From positions 1,052,854 to 1,116,853 of the forward strand of contig NZ_JBHTDE010000002.1 in assembly GCF_042666655.1 (NCBI RefSeq): 64,000 nucleotides of DNA, given 5' to 3'. A program made the translations under genes and the position numbers. Position 1 is the first letter of the stretch, and every line of letters begins with the position of its first letter. Shown here piece by piece: positions 7,767 through 17,045 of the stretch. The stretch is from Paracraurococcus sp042666655. GTDB taxonomy: Bacteria > Pseudomonadota > Alphaproteobacteria > Acetobacterales > Acetobacteraceae. Below the pieces are notes generated by a model. That model made no database searches, was not told the DNA's origin, and saw nothing but the letters and a program-made list of their open reading frames with translations.

Positions 7767-9425
7767 TCACCGGGCCGGCGGGCCGGCCCATTTTCCGCCC
7801 GTGCCGGAGGGCAGCGGCAGGTCGCGGCGGCGCAGCCCCGGCAGGCGGAGCAGCAGCAGCCCGCAGGCGGCCAGCGCACTCACCCCCCAGCCGGCTCGCT
7901 CCCAGGGCGTCGGCAGGATCTTGATCGTGATGTCGCTGGCCGGCCGGTCGGGGACGAGTTCCAGGAATCCCTCCAGCGTCGGCCGCAGCGGCAACGGGCC
8001 GAGCAGGTCCCAGGCCTGCCATGCAGGGAAATAGAATTGCGGCAGGATCACCGGCGCCGCGGCACGCGGCAGGCGGAAGCCGCCGGGAATTTGCTCGGCA
8101 CCCGTGGGTAGCGGCGGGCGGGCCCAGGGGTCCGGATGGCCGGCGGTGATGCCGACCCAGCCGGCGGCGGCTGCCTCGGCCGGGACATGTTCCCAGGAAT
8201 AGGCCCCGGAGTAACTCCGGGCGAAGTCCAGCCGCTGCTCGGCGGGCAGGAATTTCGGCCAGACGGGATGGCCAAGCGCCACCACCCCGGCAAGGAAGGC
8301 GGGCGGCAGCAGCGCCATGGCCAGACCGGCGGCCAGCAGGGCCCGGGGGCGCGGCCGGGCGGCGCAGGCCAGGGCGGCGATGCCGGCGACCGCGGTGCCG
8401 AGCAGCGCATTGCTGCGCCAGGGATGCTCCACCGCGGTCAGCTGCGGCAGGGTGAGCCAGAAGGGCAGGGTGACCACGCAGGTCAGCGCCAGGCTGCCGA
8501 GCAGCAGCACCGCCAGCGCCCGCAGCAGGCCCGGCAGCCGGAGCCGGGGCCAGGATGCGGCATCCCGCAGCAGGCCGAGCCCAAGCCCGACGGCCAGCAG
8601 GGTGGCGCCCCAGATGACCAGCAGCTTGCCGTCCAGCCGGCTGAAGAACATCAGGTTCTCGGTCCAGGAGTCGTTGAACAGGCTTGCCGAGTTGGCGTGC
8701 CGCAGCAGGCCCACCGCCGGCAGCACGAAGGCCGCGGCCAGGGCGGCGCCGAGCCCGCCTGCCAGCAGGCAACGCAGCAGCCCGCGCCGCCCGTCGAGGC
8801 CCCAGGCATAGAGCGGGCCGAGATGCGCGGCGAGGCAGCAGACCGGCAGGTTGGTGATGGCCAGGGCGCCATAGGCCAGCGCGGCACCGGCGATCCCCTG
8901 CGCCCGGCGTCCGGCTGCCAGCCGGTCGAGCGCCAGCAGCAGCAGCGGCAGCAGGGCGATCGCCGCGGTCTCGCTGTAGGCGAAGCGGAGCCAGGGATCG
9001 ACCACGGCCGCATAGGGCAGCAGCGCGCCGAAGGCAGCGCCGGCGAGCGCCGGGCCGGCCGGCACATGTCGCTGCAGCCAGAGGAAGGCGGTGGCCACCG
9101 CCAGCAGCCGCCACAGCCCGGTGGTGAGCCCGAGGGTTGGGGCCGGGCCGAGCCCGGTGACCTGGGCCACCGCGGCGGCGACCCAATGGGCCAGCGGCGG
9201 ATAGGAATAGTAGGTGGTGCCGCCGAGCCCGTAATTCGTGTCCATCAGCCAGCGCGGCCAGAACACGCCCTCCGCCCAGGCGGCGGAGAGCATCTGCAGC
9301 GCCATGATGGCGAAATCGGCATCGCGGCCGAGGAAGGTCCCGACCACCGGCACGCCAAGGATGGGCGAGAGGGCCGACACCGCGATGACGAGCGCCAGGA
9401 GCACCAACCCGACCCGCAACCGCAT
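7767..9425 (-). CDS. Polytopic membrane protein, GT-C/PTPS-related type
   Basis: A 552-residue integral membrane protein with about ten hydrophobic segments rich in Leu, Ala and Gly. It begins with a transmembrane helix, followed by an extracytoplasmic loop holding MDTNYGLGGTTYYSYPPLAH around residues 62-81; a G-x-P-x-x-x-Y-Y-P-P-L loop of this kind occurs in 6-pyruvoyl-tetrahydropterin-synthase-related membrane proteins and other GT-C glycosyltransferase-like proteins. The C-terminal third has a soluble beta-rich stretch before a last helix. This suggests transfer of a lipid-linked sugar or similar group, but no catalytic residue can be assigned. It stands alone between the aldolase and the NUDIX gene. 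Confidence 0.6.
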   Translation of the reverse strand: MRLRVGLVLLALVIAVSALSPILGVPVVGTFLGRDADFAIMALQMLSAAWAEGVFWPRWLMDTNYGLGGTTYYSYPPLAHWVAAAVAQVTGLGPAPTLGLTTGLWRLLAVATAFLWLQRHVPAGPALAGAAFGALLPYAAVVDPWLRFAYSETAAIALLPLLLLALDRLAAGRRAQGIAGAALAYGALAITNLPVCCLAAHLGPLYAWGLDGRRGLLRCLLAGGLGAALAAAFVLPAVGLLRHANSASLFNDSWTENLMFFSRLDGKLLVIWGATLLAVGLGLGLLRDAASWPRLRLPGLLRALAVLLLGSLALTCVVTLPFWLTLPQLTAVEHPWRSNALLGTAVAGIAALACAARPRPRALLAAGLAMALLPPAFLAGVVALGHPVWPKFLPAEQRLDFARSYSGAYSWEHVPAEAAAAGWVGITAGHPDPWARPPLPTGAEQIPGGFRLPRAAAPVILPQFYFPAWQAWDLLGPLPLRPTLEGFLELVPDRPASDITIKILPTPWERAGWGVSALAACGLLLLRLPGLRRRDLPLPSGTGGKWAGPPAR

Positions 9426-9560
9426 TCCGTCCCCTCACGCTCCAGGCGGCGGAAAGTATCGCCAGCGAGGAAACCGGTTCGGACACGGTACGGTGAGGCG
9501 CATATCACGGTTCGGCGCGCATCCTTAACAATATTCTGCCCAGACAGGGTGGCGGCCTGC

Positions 9561-10016
9561 TCAACCCGGAAACAGCCGCTCCCGCGCCTCGGCGATCACC
9601 CGCAGCGCATCGGGCGTCAGGTCATAGGTCGGCAGGTCCTCCGGCGCCGCCCAGGCGACGGCCGCGACATCGTCGCCTGGCCGCGCCTCGCCCGCAGTCC
9701 AGCGGCCGCAGTAGTCGACGATGGTATAGTGCCATCGTACCGCGCCGGTGGCATCGCGGCTGATCGAATCGAAGACCGCGGCGAGCTCCAGCGGTCCGAC
9801 CTCAATCCCGGTCTCCTCCAGCAGTTCGCGCCGCGCCGCCGCCTCCGCCCGCTCGCCAAGCTCCTGGGCACCGCCGGGGAGCGACCAGCTGCCCTCGCGC
9901 GGCGGCTTGCCGCGGCGGACGAGCAGCACCCGTTCCGCCCCGCGGTCCCGCCCGGTGCCGTCGAAGGCGACGACGCCGATGCCGATCCAGGGGCGGTCCG
10001 GGTATTCCCGGCTCAT
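9561..10016 (-). CDS. NUDIX hydrolase
   Basis: A 151-residue protein with an intact Nudix box, GGAQELGERAEAAARRELLE followed by ETGIEVG, fitting G-x5-E-x7-REUxEExGU, so the Mg-binding glutamates are present. The N-terminus RPWIGIGVVAFDG and WSLPGGAQELGE are typical of ADP-ribose pyrophosphatase/MutT-like enzymes that hydrolyse nucleoside diphosphates linked to another moiety; the substrate is not identifiable. The ATG at 10016 overlaps the stop of the DUF4340 gene (ATGA), which fixes the start and implies translational coupling. It is the last gene of the leftward ABC-exporter operon, an unexpected companion. Confidence 0.85.
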   Translation of the reverse strand: MSREYPDRPWIGIGVVAFDGTGRDRGAERVLLVRRGKPPREGSWSLPGGAQELGERAEAAARRELLEETGIEVGPLELAAVFDSISRDATGAVRWHYTIVDYCGRWTAGEARPGDDVAAVAWAAPEDLPTYDLTPDALRVIAEARERLFPG

Positions 10017-11032
10017 GGCTTCGGCGGCGCCGGCGTCGCCTCCTGCGGCTTCAGGTCGGCAGCCAGCGGAGCGAAGGCCTTGAGCTTCCAGACGCCGACC
10101 TGGAATCCCCAGGGCGCCCAATGCGCATTCAGCCGCTGCGCCTCCTCCCCGCCCTCGGCCCGCAGGCGGATCCAGACATTGCCCGCGTCGAGGCTGGGCG
10201 CGACATGGATGGTCAGCCCGTCGGCCAGGTCGAAGCGGCTTTCACCCAGGGCCTGGCCGGGGATCTCGGCGGCCGGCTTCACCTCGAGGAAGGTGAGGTA
10301 TTCGAAGGCCCGGGCGATCTCGTCCAGCGCCACCTCGTCGGTCGGCGGCGCATCGGCCGGGACCTCGACATGCAGGCGCGGCTCGCCATCGGCGCGGGCC
10401 AGGACCAAAGCCGGCTCGCCGCTGCGGGCGACCTCGACGCGGCGGATGCGGTCGTTGGCCAGGTTGGCGATGTCGCGGTCGAGCCAGAGCTGCGGGTCGG
10501 CATCGACCGCCAGCCGCCCCTCGGCCAGCCAGGCTTGGCTCTCGCCGGGTCGACGGACATAGATGCTCTCCGGCAGGTTGCCCTGGGTGCGGACCCGGCG
10601 ACGGCCGAGGATGAGCTCCGCCAGCGGCGCGCCCTGGTCATCCAGCACCCGCAGCAGCAGCGCCGTGCTGCCGGCCTTGCGGGGATCGTCGACGCCGAGC
10701 CTGGCATGCTGGCCGGGATCGGCGGTGCGGGCCTCGGCCAGCCGCAGCTCGGTCAGGCCGACCAGCATCTCGCGGAGCTTTTCCGGACGCACGGGGTAGT
10801 TGCCCTTGTCGGGCAGCACCCAGGCATCGCCCTGGCGGGCCAGGACCAGCCCGCCATCCGGCCTGCGGATCTCGATCCGCGCAGCACCCTGCAGGCGCTC
10901 GGCGAGGCCGGGGAAGGCCAGGCTGCCCGGAGCGATGCCCGGCTGGTCGATGCCACGCGGCGCCAGCAGCAGCGCGGCGCCGACCGAGACGGCGGCGGCG
11001 CCACCGAGCAGGAGGAGGGGACGGCGATGCAT
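10013..11032 (-). CDS. DUF4340 domain-containing protein
   Basis: A 339-residue protein with one N-terminal hydrophobic segment (residues about 5-25) and a long soluble region matching the DUF4340 style: repeated beta-rich units with RIEIRRPDGGLVLARQGDAW, WVLPDKGNYPVRPEKL and IYVRRPGESQAWL. DUF4340 proteins commonly accompany GldG-type ABC transporters and are thought to sit on the outer face of the inner membrane; their job is not known. It lies 15 bp downstream of the GldG-like gene and overlaps the NUDIX start by four bases. It ends in a proline/alanine-rich tail. Confidence 0.75.
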   Translation of the reverse strand: MHRRPLLLLGGAAAVSVGAALLLAPRGIDQPGIAPGSLAFPGLAERLQGAARIEIRRPDGGLVLARQGDAWVLPDKGNYPVRPEKLREMLVGLTELRLAEARTADPGQHARLGVDDPRKAGSTALLLRVLDDQGAPLAELILGRRRVRTQGNLPESIYVRRPGESQAWLAEGRLAVDADPQLWLDRDIANLANDRIRRVEVARSGEPALVLARADGEPRLHVEVPADAPPTDEVALDEIARAFEYLTFLEVKPAAEIPGQALGESRFDLADGLTIHVAPSLDAGNVWIRLRAEGGEEAQRLNAHWAPWGFQVGVWKLKAFAPLAADLKPQEATPAPPKP

Positions 11033-11047
11033 GGCGGCGCCCTCCCG

Positions 11048-12991
11048 TCAGGCCCGCGCCGCGGCGCGGCGGCGGGTGCGGACCACGGCGAGGCCGATGG
11101 CGAAGGCCGTCAGCAGCGCCGGGACCAGGGCGATGTTGACCACCCGCAAGGTGGTCTCCAGACCCTCGATGTCACGGCGGAGCTCCAGCTGCACGGCGCG
11201 GAGCTGGCGGCGGGTGGCGATGATCTCCTCCCGCGCCCGGTCGATCTCGGCGCGCTGTTCCGGGGTGATCACGGCAGCCTGGTTCTGGTTGCGCTCGGCG
11301 CCGGGTGCGGCGGGCGTGCCCTGGCGCAGCTCGCGCAGCCGCTTCTCGGTCTCCTCCAGCCGCTGGGTCAGCTGGCGCTCGGTCTGGCGGTATTCGGCAT
11401 CGGCGTTGCGGCGGATGTCCTCGACCAGCTCGAAGGGGCGCAGGCTCTCGCCGCGGGAGCGCAGCGAGATCAGCGCATCCGACCCCGACAGGGTATCGGC
11501 CAGGTTGGCGAGGAAGGGGCCGTTGCCGCTGAACGGCGTCGCCACCTGCTGGCCGAAGAAGTCCTGCACCCGGACCCAGAAGCGGTCCTCCAGGATGTCG
11601 GTGTCATTGACGACCACGATATTGGCCGCACCCTGGCTGCGGGCGAGATGCGCGGGGAAGTCGTCCGGGCGCGCCTGTCCCTCGGCCAAGGCGGGCGGGC
11701 CGCCGGGGAAGGCCGAGGCCAGCTCGCCGCGGATGCGGGCGGCGAGGACATGGCGGGTGTTTTCGCCGCGGAAATCGGCCAGCAGGCGGACCGGATTGGG
11801 CTCCCGCCGGACCCGGTCGGCCTCCACCACCATGCTCTGGGCGGAGGAGGTCAGCAGCGGGGTGAACTCGATCGCCGCGCCGTCCTTCTTCCGCACCTCG
11901 CCAGCCGAGGCGACGGTGATCTGCTCGAGCTGCGCCAGCGAGACGTCGTCATGGTTCAGGCTGTCGCCCTGCAGGTTGTACCAGGCGACATAGTCCACCG
12001 CCTGCACCCGGTCGCCCGGATTGGCCCGCACCCGCCAGGCGCCGCGGAGATCAAGCACCACCTTGTCGGACGGCGCCTCCACCCCCCAGGCGTTCAGCAG
12101 CCGGTCGAGCGAGGAGGCGGTATCCGCCGGCGGCTGGCCGCCCGGGCCCGGCTTGCTCGCCTGGCTTTCGCTGTGCGGGTCGACCAGGACCATCAGCTTG
12201 CCGCCGCGCATGACGAACTGGTCGACGGCGTATTGCGCCGCCTCCGTCAGGTTCTGCGGATGGGCAAGCAGGAGGACCTGCACCTCCGGCTCGATCACCG
12301 GGGCGTCGAGCGGGATGTCCTTCACCGTGAAGAACTGCCGCAGCTGGGTCATCGCCACCGCCGGCTGGCCGAGCGCGGGGTTGCGCATCATCATCGCCCG
12401 CGGGTCGCCGTTCAGCGGCAGCGCCGTCATCACCCCGATCACCGGGCGGGTCGGGTTGGACAGGTCGTAGACCAGCCGGGTGAGGTCATATTCGAGGAAG
12501 CGCTCGCGGTCCGGCTGGAAGAAGCCGATCGAGCGCTCGTCGTCCACCAGGTTGGTGCCGGAGAGGCCGAAATAGACCTGCTCGCCGGACTGGTCGACCG
12601 GCACGCCCTGCAGGCCCAGCGCCATGGCGCGGTCCTCGAGCTCGGAGAAGGGCTCGGGGTCGAGGACCTCCAGCTTCACCTTGCCGCCCGACAGGCCGGC
12701 ATATTCGGCCAGCATCTCCCGCACCCGGTCGGCATAGGCGCCGTAGACCGGGATCGCGGCGCCGAGCCGGCGCGAATAGAACAGCCGGAGGGTGATCGGG
12801 TCCTTCAGCCCGGCCAGCACCTGCCTGGTGCCGTCGGACAGCGTGTAGAGCCGCTGCTGGGTGAGGTCGACGCGGGCGCGCGGCAGCAGCCGGTCCGCCA
12901 GCATGTTGACGCCGACGGCCAGCACCGCCGCGGCGAGCAGGCCGGCTGCGGAGGACCAGAGGCGGCGGCCGGAGATGGAAGTCGCGCTCAT
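11048..12991 (-). CDS. GldG family ABC transporter auxiliary protein
   Basis: A 647-residue protein with a hydrophobic helix at each end and a large periplasmic part. The N-terminal RVDLTQQRLYTLSDGTRQVL around residues 37-56 and the ITLRLFYSR segment are diagnostic of the GldG/ABC_transp_aux family; a coiled-coil-like stretch rich in Arg/Glu precedes the last transmembrane helix. In gliding Bacteroidetes GldF-GldG-GldA form an ABC transporter; in proteobacteria the homologous set is of unknown function. It follows the permease gene after 3 bp and is followed by the DUF4340 gene. Confidence 0.8.
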   Translation of the reverse strand: MSATSISGRRLWSSAAGLLAAAVLAVGVNMLADRLLPRARVDLTQQRLYTLSDGTRQVLAGLKDPITLRLFYSRRLGAAIPVYGAYADRVREMLAEYAGLSGGKVKLEVLDPEPFSELEDRAMALGLQGVPVDQSGEQVYFGLSGTNLVDDERSIGFFQPDRERFLEYDLTRLVYDLSNPTRPVIGVMTALPLNGDPRAMMMRNPALGQPAVAMTQLRQFFTVKDIPLDAPVIEPEVQVLLLAHPQNLTEAAQYAVDQFVMRGGKLMVLVDPHSESQASKPGPGGQPPADTASSLDRLLNAWGVEAPSDKVVLDLRGAWRVRANPGDRVQAVDYVAWYNLQGDSLNHDDVSLAQLEQITVASAGEVRKKDGAAIEFTPLLTSSAQSMVVEADRVRREPNPVRLLADFRGENTRHVLAARIRGELASAFPGGPPALAEGQARPDDFPAHLARSQGAANIVVVNDTDILEDRFWVRVQDFFGQQVATPFSGNGPFLANLADTLSGSDALISLRSRGESLRPFELVEDIRRNADAEYRQTERQLTQRLEETEKRLRELRQGTPAAPGAERNQNQAAVITPEQRAEIDRAREEIIATRRQLRAVQLELRRDIEGLETTLRVVNIALVPALLTAFAIGLAVVRTRRRAAARA

Positions 12992-12994
12992 GCG

Positions 12995-13726
12995 TCAGTC
13001 CGCCTTCCGGTGGTCGAGCACCACCGCGTTCACGAACAGGAAGAAGCCGATGAAGGAGGCGAAGAAGACGAGGTCCCGCGCCGCGACGACGCCGCGGGTG
13101 AAGCCGGTGAAGCGGTCGGAGATCGACAGGGCACGGGCCACCTCGGCCAGCACCGGCAGGCGCTGGGTGAGGAATTCGGTCACCACCGGGCTGCCTGCGG
13201 CAGCGAAGACGAAGCAGAGCGCGACGGCGAGGACGAAGGCAACGACTTGGTTCTTGGTCAGCGCCGACACGGCGGCGCCGAGCGCGAGATAGGCGCCGGC
13301 CACCATCAGGCAGCCGACATAGCCGGCCAGGATGACGCCGTTGTCGGGCTCGCCGAGGATGTTGACGGTGATCCAGAGCGGGAAGGTCAGGGCCAGCGCG
13401 ATGCCGCAGAAGGCCCAGGCGGCGAGGAACTTGCCGACCACCGCCTGCCATTGCGGCAGCGGCAGGGTCAGCAGCAGCTCGATGGTGCCGAGCCGGCGCT
13501 CCTCCGCCCAGAGCCGCATGGTCAGGGCCGGGACCAGGAACAGGAACAGCCAGGGGACGAAGGAGAAGAAGGGCTGCAGGTCGGCCTGGCCGCGGCCGAA
13601 GAAATTGCCCAGCGTGAAGGTGAGCGCGCCGGCCAGGACCAGGAAGATGACGATGAAGACATAGGCGACGGGGGTGGCGAAATAGCCGGACAGCTCGCGC
13701 CGGGCGACGATGAAGGCGGGCATCAT
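12995..13726 (-). CDS. ABC-2 type permease (GldF-like)
   Basis: A 243-residue membrane protein with six hydrophobic helices. It begins MMPAFIVARRELSGYFATPVAY, the usual ABC-2 permease start where a cytoplasmic amphipathic helix precedes the first transmembrane helix, and carries the cytoplasmic MRLWAEERRLGTIELLLTLP segment (E-x-x-x-G-T-x-E-x-L-L) that docks to the ATPase. It is the membrane channel partner of the ATPase upstream and the GldG-like protein downstream. The start is set by the ATGA overlap with the ATPase stop. Confidence 0.87.
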   Translation of the reverse strand: MMPAFIVARRELSGYFATPVAYVFIVIFLVLAGALTFTLGNFFGRGQADLQPFFSFVPWLFLFLVPALTMRLWAEERRLGTIELLLTLPLPQWQAVVGKFLAAWAFCGIALALTFPLWITVNILGEPDNGVILAGYVGCLMVAGAYLALGAAVSALTKNQVVAFVLAVALCFVFAAAGSPVVTEFLTQRLPVLAEVARALSISDRFTGFTRGVVAARDLVFFASFIGFFLFVNAVVLDHRKAD

Positions 13727-14451
13727 GCGGCCTGCTCCCCGAGGGTGAGGCTGCGGAAGACCTGCTCCAGCGTCTGCCCCTGGCGTTCCAGCACCGAGGG
13801 CGCCGCGTCCACGACCACCTTGCCGCGGGCGATGATGATGGCACGGGTGCAGACGGCGCCGACCTCCTCGAGGATATGCGTCGAGATGACGATCGCCTTC
13901 TCCGGGGCCATGCGGCGGATCAGCGCGCGCACCTCGTGCTTCTGGTTGGGGTCGAGCCCGTCGGTCGGCTCGTCCAGCACCAGCACCGGCGGGTCGTGCA
14001 GCAGCGCCTGGGCCAGGCCGACGCGGCGCTTGAAGCCCTTCGACAGCGTCTCGATCGGCTGCAGCCGGACGCCTTCGAGTTGCGTCAGCTGCATGGCGTG
14101 GTCGACCCGGTCGGCCAGTTCCGCGCCCTTGAAGCCGCGGATGCGGCCGGTGAAGGCGAGGAAGCCGGTGACGCTCATCTCCGGGTAGGTCGGCGCGCCT
14201 TCCGGCAGGAAGCCCAGGCTGCGCTTGGCCGCGACCGGCTGCGCCACCACGTCGGCGCCGCAGATCCGGGCGGTGCCGGAGGTCGGCGGCATGAAGCCGG
14301 CCAGCATGCGCATGGTGGTGGACTTGCCCGCGCCGTTCGGGCCGAGGAAGCCCAGCACCTCGCCGCGCGCGACCGAGAAGGACACCTCGTCCACCGCGGT
14401 GAAGCCCGCGAAGCGTTTGGTCAGGCGCTCGATCTCGATCAGCGCGGCCAA
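13723..14451 (-). CDS. ABC transporter ATP-binding protein (GldA-like)
   Basis: A 242-residue ABC ATPase. Walker A GPNGAGKSTTMRML lies near residue 37, the signature region is ETLSKGFKRRVGLAQAL, where the usual LSGGQ is LSKGF as often seen in GldA/CcmA-type ATPases, and Walker B is VLVLDEPTDGLDP, followed by ISTHILEEV containing the switch histidine. It powers the adjacent ABC-2 permease. The start codon is a TTG at 14451 preceded by a purine-rich AAAGGGGG stretch. This is the first gene of a five-gene leftward operon; its promoter must lie within the 113 bp before recG ends. Confidence 0.87.
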   Translation of the reverse strand: MAALIEIERLTKRFAGFTAVDEVSFSVARGEVLGFLGPNGAGKSTTMRMLAGFMPPTSGTARICGADVVAQPVAAKRSLGFLPEGAPTYPEMSVTGFLAFTGRIRGFKGAELADRVDHAMQLTQLEGVRLQPIETLSKGFKRRVGLAQALLHDPPVLVLDEPTDGLDPNQKHEVRALIRRMAPEKAIVISTHILEEVGAVCTRAIIIARGKVVVDAAPSVLERQGQTLEQVFRSLTLGEQAA

Positions 14452-14564
14452 TGCCGATTCCCCCTTTGCCGACCCGGTCAGACCCGCCGATGTACAAGGC
14501 CTACAGGGCTTTGCAAGGGAGCGCTAAGCCCCTGGTTGCAACGCTGTGTATCAGTGACCCGGCG

Positions 14565-16643
14565 TCATCCCGCCCGCAGCGTCCCCATCGCCGCGTCGCG
14601 GCCGAACAGCGCCAGCAGCACCCGCGCCGCCTGCCCGCGCGGTCCGGTCAGCAGCGGGTCCTTCTCCAGCAGCAGGGCGGCGTCGCGGTTGGCCATCAGG
14701 ATCAGCCCCTCCTGCGCCTCGGCCTCGGTCAGCCCCAGCCGGAAGACCGGCAGGCCGGATTGCCGCGTCCCCAGCGCCTCGCCGCCGCCGCGCAGGCGAA
14801 AATCGGCATCGGCGATGACGAAGCCGTCCTCGGTGTCGCGCAGAATGAGCAGCCGCTCGCGCGAGGTCATGCCCAGCGCCTCGTCGTACAGCAGCATGCA
14901 GTAGCTGGCAGCGGTCCCGCGGCCGACCCGGCCGCGCAGCTGGTGCAGCTGGGCCAGGCCGAAGCGGTCGGCATGCTCCACCACCATCACGGTGGCCTCC
15001 GGCACGTCGACGCCGACCTCGATCACCGTGGTCGCCACCAGGATGCGGGTCTGGCCGGCGGCAAAGGCGCGGATCGCCGCCTCCCGCACATCCGGCTCCA
15101 GCCGGCCATGCGCCAGGCCGACCTGGCCGGGGAAGCGGGCGGAGAGTTCGGCGTAGCGGGTCTCGGCGGCGGCGAAGTCGATCGTGTCGCTCTCCTCGAC
15201 CAGCGGGCAGACCCAGTAGACCCGGGCGCCGCGGTCCACCGCCCGGGCGATGCCGCCGACCACCTGGTCCAGCTGGCGCAGCCCGTGCAGGGTGGTGGTG
15301 ATCGGCTGCCGGCCGGCCGGCTTGCCGGTCAGCCGCGAGACCGCCATCTCGCCCCACTGGGTCAGCAGCAGGGTGCGCGGGATCGGCGTCGCGGTCATCA
15401 CCAGCATGTCGGCGCTGTCGCCCTTCTCAGCCAGCATCAGCCGCTGGGCGACGCCGAAGCGGTGCTGCTCGTCGACCACCGCCAGGCCGAGGTCGCGGAA
15501 CTCCACCCCCTCCTGGAACAGCGCATGGGTGCCGACCACGATGTTCACCGCGCCGCTGGCGAGCCCCCCCAGCACCCGCTTCCGCTGCGCCCCCTTCACG
15601 CTGCCGGCCAGCAGCTCCACCCGCACGCCCGCCGGGGTGCAGAGCCGGTCCAGCGTGCGGACATGCTGCCGCGCCAGCAGCTCGGTCGGCGCCATCAGCG
15701 CGCCCTGGGCGCCCGACTCGACCGCCCGCAGCAGGGCGAGCACCGCGACCAGCGTCTTGCCGGCGCCGACATCGCCCTGCAGCAGGCGCAGCATGCGATG
15801 CGGCGCACCGAGGTCGGCATCGATCTCGGCCAGGGCATGCGCCTGGGACGGGGTGAGGGGATGACCGAAGGCGGCCAGGGCCTGGGCCCGCAGATGGCCG
15901 TCGCCGACCAGCGCCCGTCCGGCCCGCTGCCGCACCCGGCGGCGCACCAAGGCGAGGGCGATCTGCCCGGCCAGCGCCTCGTCATAGGCCAGGCGGGTGC
16001 GGGTGGGGGGCGGCGGCGCCACCACCGGTTGCTGCACCGCCCGCAGCGCGGGGGCGAAGCCGGGCCAGCCCTCCCGCCGCAGCAGCGCTGCGTCCTGCCA
16101 TTCCGGCAGGTCCGGCAGCCGGTCCAGGGCCGCGGCCATGGCCTTGGCCACCTGGGCCAGCCGCAGGTCCTTCACCAACGGCCAGACCGGCTCCAGTTCC
16201 GGCAGCCCCTCGGGCCCGGTGGCCGAAAGCGGGTTGATCATCGAATAGACGCCGGCCTCGACCTTCACCTTGCCGCCGAACAGCCGTTCCGTCCCAGGCG
16301 GCAGGAGCTTCTGCAACCAACCCAGGTTGCCGTTGATGTAGCGGATCAGCAGCCGCTTCCCGGCGGCTTCGGCGCGGACCTCGACATAGGGCCGGCCAAG
16401 CTTCGACCGCGCCGCCCGCAGCCCGGTCACCAGGGCCGGCAGGATCACCTCGGCGTCGAGCGGGGCCTCGACGGGGCTGTCCACCCGGATTCGCTGGGCA
16501 TAACGTTCCGGCAGATGGAACAGCAGGTCGAGCACCCGCTCGCCCCCCACGGCCTCCCGCAACCGCTTGGCGATGATCGGCCCGACCCCGGGCAGGCCGG
16601 CCAAGGGTTCCAGCAACGGCACCAGCTGCGGATCGGCCGGCAT
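14565..16643 (-). CDS. recG: ATP-dependent DNA helicase RecG
   Basis: A 692-residue RecG, the superfamily 2 helicase that remodels stalled forks and Holliday junctions. The N-terminal wedge/OB domain (about residues 1-250) starts LAGLPGVGPIIAKRL, the helicase core has Walker A GDVGAGKT, motif II VVDEQHRFGV (DEQH box), MTATPIPRTL (motif III) and HQLRGRVGRG (motif VI). Length is normal for the family. The ATG at 16643 was chosen because upstream sequence in frame belongs to the divergent sdhE start region. Only 57 bp separate it from sdhE, so the two divergent promoters share this space. Confidence 0.95.
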   Translation of the reverse strand: MPADPQLVPLLEPLAGLPGVGPIIAKRLREAVGGERVLDLLFHLPERYAQRIRVDSPVEAPLDAEVILPALVTGLRAARSKLGRPYVEVRAEAAGKRLLIRYINGNLGWLQKLLPPGTERLFGGKVKVEAGVYSMINPLSATGPEGLPELEPVWPLVKDLRLAQVAKAMAAALDRLPDLPEWQDAALLRREGWPGFAPALRAVQQPVVAPPPPTRTRLAYDEALAGQIALALVRRRVRQRAGRALVGDGHLRAQALAAFGHPLTPSQAHALAEIDADLGAPHRMLRLLQGDVGAGKTLVAVLALLRAVESGAQGALMAPTELLARQHVRTLDRLCTPAGVRVELLAGSVKGAQRKRVLGGLASGAVNIVVGTHALFQEGVEFRDLGLAVVDEQHRFGVAQRLMLAEKGDSADMLVMTATPIPRTLLLTQWGEMAVSRLTGKPAGRQPITTTLHGLRQLDQVVGGIARAVDRGARVYWVCPLVEESDTIDFAAAETRYAELSARFPGQVGLAHGRLEPDVREAAIRAFAAGQTRILVATTVIEVGVDVPEATVMVVEHADRFGLAQLHQLRGRVGRGTAASYCMLLYDEALGMTSRERLLILRDTEDGFVIADADFRLRGGGEALGTRQSGLPVFRLGLTEAEAQEGLILMANRDAALLLEKDPLLTGPRGQAARVLLALFGRDAAMGTLRAG

Positions 16644-16700
16644 ATCCCCGGTCACGCGCAACTTCCGCGGTGTATGCTGCGTCGGGCTGACAGGATTCCC

Positions 16701-17045
16701 ATGCACGCCTATATGCCAGTCCCCGTACCCAGTGACGACATGGCCCCCGAAACAGAAATCCTCGACCCCCGCCGCCGCCGCCTGGTCTTCCGCGCCCACC
16801 ACCGCGGCACGAAGGAAGCCGACCTGATGATCGGCCGCTTCGTCGGCAGCCACATCGCCAGCTTCACCGAGGCCGAGCTGGACGAGCTGGAGGCGGTGCT
16901 GGAATACCCCGACGTCGACCTGGCCGACTGGCTGACCGGCCGCCGGGAGATCCCGGCCGGCTGCCGCTGCGCCATGCTGGACCGCATGGCGGTGGAATGC
17001 GCCGGCTCCGGCGCCGGCCTGCCGGCGGAACTGCGGCCGCGATGA
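16701..17045 (+). CDS. sdhE: FAD assembly factor SdhE
   Basis: About 114 residues; an SdhE/CptB/DUF339 protein that helps attach FAD covalently to succinate dehydrogenase flavoprotein. Key signature is RRRRLVFRAHHRGTKEAD, containing the R-G-x-x-E (here RGTKE) motif required for flavinylation, followed by LMIGRF and the acidic FTEAELDELEAVL helix and the DxDLxDWLTG stretch. The ATG at 16701 has AGGA five bases upstream; an internal ATG at 16740 would give the more usual 101 residues. It overlaps mfd by ATGA, and the recG / sdhE-mfd arrangement is common in Alphaproteobacteria. Confidence 0.88.
   Translation: MHAYMPVPVPSDDMAPETEILDPRRRRLVFRAHHRGTKEADLMIGRFVGSHIASFTEAELDELEAVLEYPDVDLADWLTGRREIPAGCRCAMLDRMAVECAGSGAGLPAELRPR

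Noticed and set aside
10121..14188. Very long open frame on the plus strand opposite the ABC operon
   Set aside because: It is antisense to four clear genes with recognisable motifs and reads as repetitive Gly/Ala/Arg/Gln-rich translation, a common artefact in very GC-rich DNA.
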